Source of the DNA: Oppiella nova
Taxonomy: Eukaryota; Arthropoda; Arachnida; Sarcoptiformes; Oppiidae
Length of the DNA: 21,813 nt
Direction: 5' to 3'
Assembly: GCA_905397405.1 (NCBI GenBank)
Contig: CAJPVJ010000653.1
Location: 1-21,813, forward strand
In this document: positions 19,178 to 21,813 of the stretch, in pieces
Numbering within the stretch: the first letter of the stretch is position 1
How the letters are laid out: each line of letters begins with the position of its first letter
Position numbers and translations under genes: made by a program
The notes under the pieces: model-generated
What the model was told of the DNA's origin: nothing
The model's input: only the letters and a program-made list of their open reading frames with translations
Databases searched by the model: none

Positions 19178-20876
19178 TCAATTAATATTAGTTTGAGTGT
19201 AAAGTTTGAAATTAGTTATATGAAGTGGTATTTTACGAGTAAGTGAGCGCCGGAAACCACTAATTCGTATACAAACTATGTGTTTGGGTTCAAAACACAC
19301 TGATTTAGTGGTGGTTTCAAACTTGTATTGACTTTGAATGGGAATCCATTTGGTGGGCGAGTTGGCCGGTTCCGTACCATCCGAGTAACTGATCCAACAG
19401 TTGATTATCTCGTCATCATTTCGCTTAAATTCAATTTGAAAGCAATTGACAAACACTGGTTGTGTCAATCGGATCATGTAATTGGTATCGTAGCCATACA
19501 TCTCGCTGTCATTCATATTAATAATCAAATTAATGTCACTCCTATTCTTCAGCACATATTCTGTGATATTAAAGATTTTCTTGGCTTTCGAGAAGAATAT
19601 TACACAAAATGCGTCCGAATTTGATAAGTAATCCTCTTTGGGAACAATTGAATAGCCATTAGTCTCCAGAACTTCATCGATGAGTCCGTAATGAAGAATA
19701 TGATTGTCAATGAAATTGAGGGCAAAGCTATTGTCTTCTTCAGAGGTGACACCAGTCACACGAATAGCACTCGCAGTCTGTTCACTGAAATACAACATTT
19801 GTGTAGAAAAACAATGTCTTTGGGTGCAGTCCATGACACGAATCCATTGGCCGTCGACACAGATCTCGCAGTAGTAATAGACACTCAGGAGGGCGAAGGT
19901 CTGCGAGTGGATGTTCACTCGGAATCTCATGTGATTCATGACAGTCAGCACCGGTAGTGTAAATGTTATGCATTTAACGGCTCTTTGTTTCAAATGAATT
20001 GTTGGTATTATTTGGTATTCGTATTCATTCAATACAAACACACGGTTTGGTTGCAGACAAACTCGCTTTTTGTCCACTTTTGGCTCATTTTTGTTCACAT
20101 TTATCACATGTTTCAAGAATTTTCTGCTAAACTCTTCACACGAATAGCGGCCATAAGTCATGTAAATCTGATCCAATTGGTGGTATCGTATTGTCTTAAT
20201 GAGTTCGTCATTGAATCCATGGTTTATCGTAAGTTTTTGAACCAAAAAATAGATTTGCATTTCATTGACACCAAAGGAGTCGCGAATCAATATATTGGAC
20301 AGAATTTGAGTCGATATAGGGATCAACTGATGAAATATCTTGGAATCCAATTCATCCATAAACTGATTGGCGTTTTTGTCGATAATAGTGAGACAAACCT
20401 CTTGAAGATAAACGAGATTCTCATTCAACGCCTTCTTATAGTAATCGGTGATAACGGCGAAGAAGTTGGAGAAGTCCTTGCGTTGGAAGCGTCTCTTCAG
20501 GTGATCCGAGAAGTGTCTCTCAATGTCGAAGAACTCGTATTTGTTGGCCATTTGTATGGTTTTGAACAACACATCTGTGCCCATAAAACACGTCAGTATC
20601 TCATCGATGGACATCACGTTGAGTCCGATGTGGAGGACAGTCAGCAGACATTTGACTTCCGGTTCGTTGATCACCAATATGTTGATCACACGATCGCTCG
20701 AACTCAAGAGGCGTTTGAAGTAATCACTACTTTCTGCCAATACTTTCTTCGAGGCTATCGATCGGTTCCAGAGTTTTAAGAGTTTTGCAAACATTTTGGT
20801 TAAGAAGTGATGGATTCATACCTTTGACCACTTGATCGCCGATCACTATATTAACGGTGTTGTCCTCCGAAGACAT
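19178..20876 (-). CDS. BTBD9-like protein: BTB, BACK and two discoidin-like domains
   Basis: Two minus-strand exons, 20822-20876 and 19178-20754, with a 67-base phase-1 intron; 543 aa. The short first exon (MSSEDNTVNIVIGDQVVK) supplies the first BTB strand and joins to KKVLAESSDYFKRLL. BTB covers about residues 8-105, BACK about 110-215. Two F5/8-type-C (discoidin-like) domains follow, about 280-370 (CEICVDGQWIRVMD...IRVTG) and 430-540 (YMIRLTQPVFVNCFQIEF...CIRISGF). This order is typical of BTBD9, a presumed Cul3 adaptor. The protein is clearly diverged: the usual His before the Lys of the BTB helix is absent, so a lineage-specific paralog is more likely than the BTBD9 ortholog. An ATG in the intron (20794) opens the same frame, so an alternative start is possible. 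Confidence 0.88.
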
Positions 20877-21267
20877 GGTGTGACCGCAAGTTATGGTCAG
20901 ATATTTGTGACCAACTCTTGGGAACTAAACCGCGATTATAGTTGACATGAAGTCATGAATATCTGACAAAAAGTTTGTCATTTGTTTCGTTCATTCAATG
21001 AATGGAATGAATGGCGAAATGAAAGCGTAATTCACGTGAAGTTATATTCAGTCGACGCGTGCTTTCATTGTAATCAATGGAGACATACGTCGAGTCCAGT
21101 GAACCGCATGCTATATAACAATACAATCGACTCGTATTCAAATCAACATAAAGTCTGGTCTAACGGTACAACAGTTGAGGCAATCATTTGCACACAATTA
21201 GTAAAACTAAATATATTGTCATTTCTGACAAATAATTATAAATCTGAGAAAAACATTAGTACAAAAT
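20877..21267. promoter_or_regulatory. divergent promoter between BTBD9-like and four-helix genes
   Basis: 391 bases between two outward-facing start codons. It holds a nearly perfect hairpin around 20978-21018 (TTTCGTTCATTC against GAATGAATGGCGAAA) and a TATATAA at 21112 on the plus-strand side. No further site can be named with confidence. Confidence 0.4.
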
Positions 21268-21813
21268 ATGACGGAAACGGGTGCATCAGGTGGTGGTAAA
21301 CCACTTTCGCAGCTAACTTATACACCGCCCACACCTCCCACTCCCAGTCGACAACATCCGAGTCATCCACACCCGCCTCTGGGAAAACCTGGTCAACAGC
21401 CGAGTCCAGCCCTTGGTGGACAACAGCCTACTCCCCCGACTATAAATCCAACACCTGGACAACGTGTGGGGTTACCACCACTAAAACCTCCGACGGGTAT
21501 ACAAAACCCAACACAAGGTGTCCCGTCTCCCACACCTCAGATGCAAATCATAATACCTCCCCAACCGTCGAGTTTAACAATAACAAGAGGACTTCCGGAC
21601 ATTCCTATGAGGATAAGAATGACCATAATTGTGATGAACACCATCCGGGCGGCCGTCACGGTCTGGACGTTTTATTTGACCGGTTTTCTCAGCCTATCGG
21701 CCGCTTTCCTAATGCCGAAGATCTATGCGCTGGTGTTCTTCGTGGCAATGATTTGTGTGTTTTGGTCCGTCTCTATAGTAGGTCTCGTCTATACCATGAA
21801 ATGTTTGCCCTAT
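21268..21813 (+). CDS. proline-rich four-helix membrane protein, 5' part (runs off window)
   Basis: ATG at 21268; 182 codons stay open to the window edge. Residues 1-125 are hydrophilic and very rich in Pro, Gly, Gln and Thr (TYTPPTPPTPSRQHPSH), probably disordered and cytosolic. From about residue 124 three hydrophobic segments are visible (MTIIVMNTIRAAVTVW to FLSLSAAF, YALVFFVAMICVFW, then VGLVYTMKCLPY). The remaining helix and tail can be read in the inverted copy at 18021-18871, if that is the same gene. The layout resembles small tetraspan proteins of the arthropod surface or endomembranes, but no family motif lets me name it. It shares a promoter spacer with the BTBD9-like gene. Confidence 0.8.
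   Translation, partial: MTETGASGGGKPLSQLTYTPPTPPTPSRQHPSHPHPPLGKPGQQPSPALGGQQPTPPTINPTPGQRVGLPPLKPPTGIQNPTQGVPSPTPQMQIIIPPQPSSLTITRGLPDIPMRIRMTIIVMNTIRAAVTVWTFYLTGFLSLSAAFLMPKIYALVFFVAMICVFWSVSIVGLVYTMKCLPY
21503..21813 (+). repeat. inverted repeat arm 2 (reaches window edge)
   Basis: Partner of 18561-18871. It lies inside the open frame of the four-helix gene, and unlike the other arm it continues upstream into a complete 5' coding region. Confidence 0.95.

Noticed and set aside
19985-20779. 264-codon plus-strand frame
   Set aside because: Antisense shadow of the BTBD9-like gene, whose domains are clear on the minus strand.

Overview
This looks like nuclear DNA of a small-genome arthropod, most likely an acariform mite. 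That is an inference from very AT-rich spacers, short introns (67 to 93 bases in several genes, up to 740 in one), many (GA)n/(TC)n arrays, and a diverged BTBD9-like protein. There are no operons, ribosome binding sites, CRISPR arrays, tRNA or rRNA genes that I can see.

Layout: 1-297 is the 3' end of a + strand membrane-protein gene. From 312 to about 9.1 kb there is no convincing gene. This stretch holds GA/TC arrays, a recurring 14-base palindrome, one possible TATA promoter near 6.09 kb, and a very odd repeat complex at 7559-8980. A four-exon + strand gene at 9287-11628 is clearly 'out at first' (OAF), a secreted cysteine-rich protein. Behind it lies a fresh 590-base tandem duplication (12047-13220). 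At 14.6-17.0 kb two unidentified genes are transcribed divergently: a 249-aa helical, TPR-like protein (-) and a two-exon 384-aa protein (+). A BTBD9-like gene (-, 19178-20876) and a proline-rich four-helix membrane-protein gene (+, from 21268 to the window end) form a second divergent pair.

Two things stand out. First, within 7559-8980 a 128-base block (8597-8724) is an exact REVERSAL, not a reverse complement, of 8101-8228. The adjoining block (8725-8852) is a base-by-base COMPLEMENT, not reversed, of 7559-7686. The next block (8853-8979) is an ordinary direct copy of 7687-7814. No known replication or recombination route gives copies of parallel polarity, so I judge an in-silico or data-handling origin most likely; if reads confirm it, it would be unprecedented. 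Second, the 3' part of the four-helix gene appears again in inverted orientation at 18021-18871. It is identical over 311 bases and stops at the only N in the window (18872), which suggests an assembly join rather than a true duplicate.

Apart from the two shared (divergent) promoter spacers, I see no functional link between the genes.
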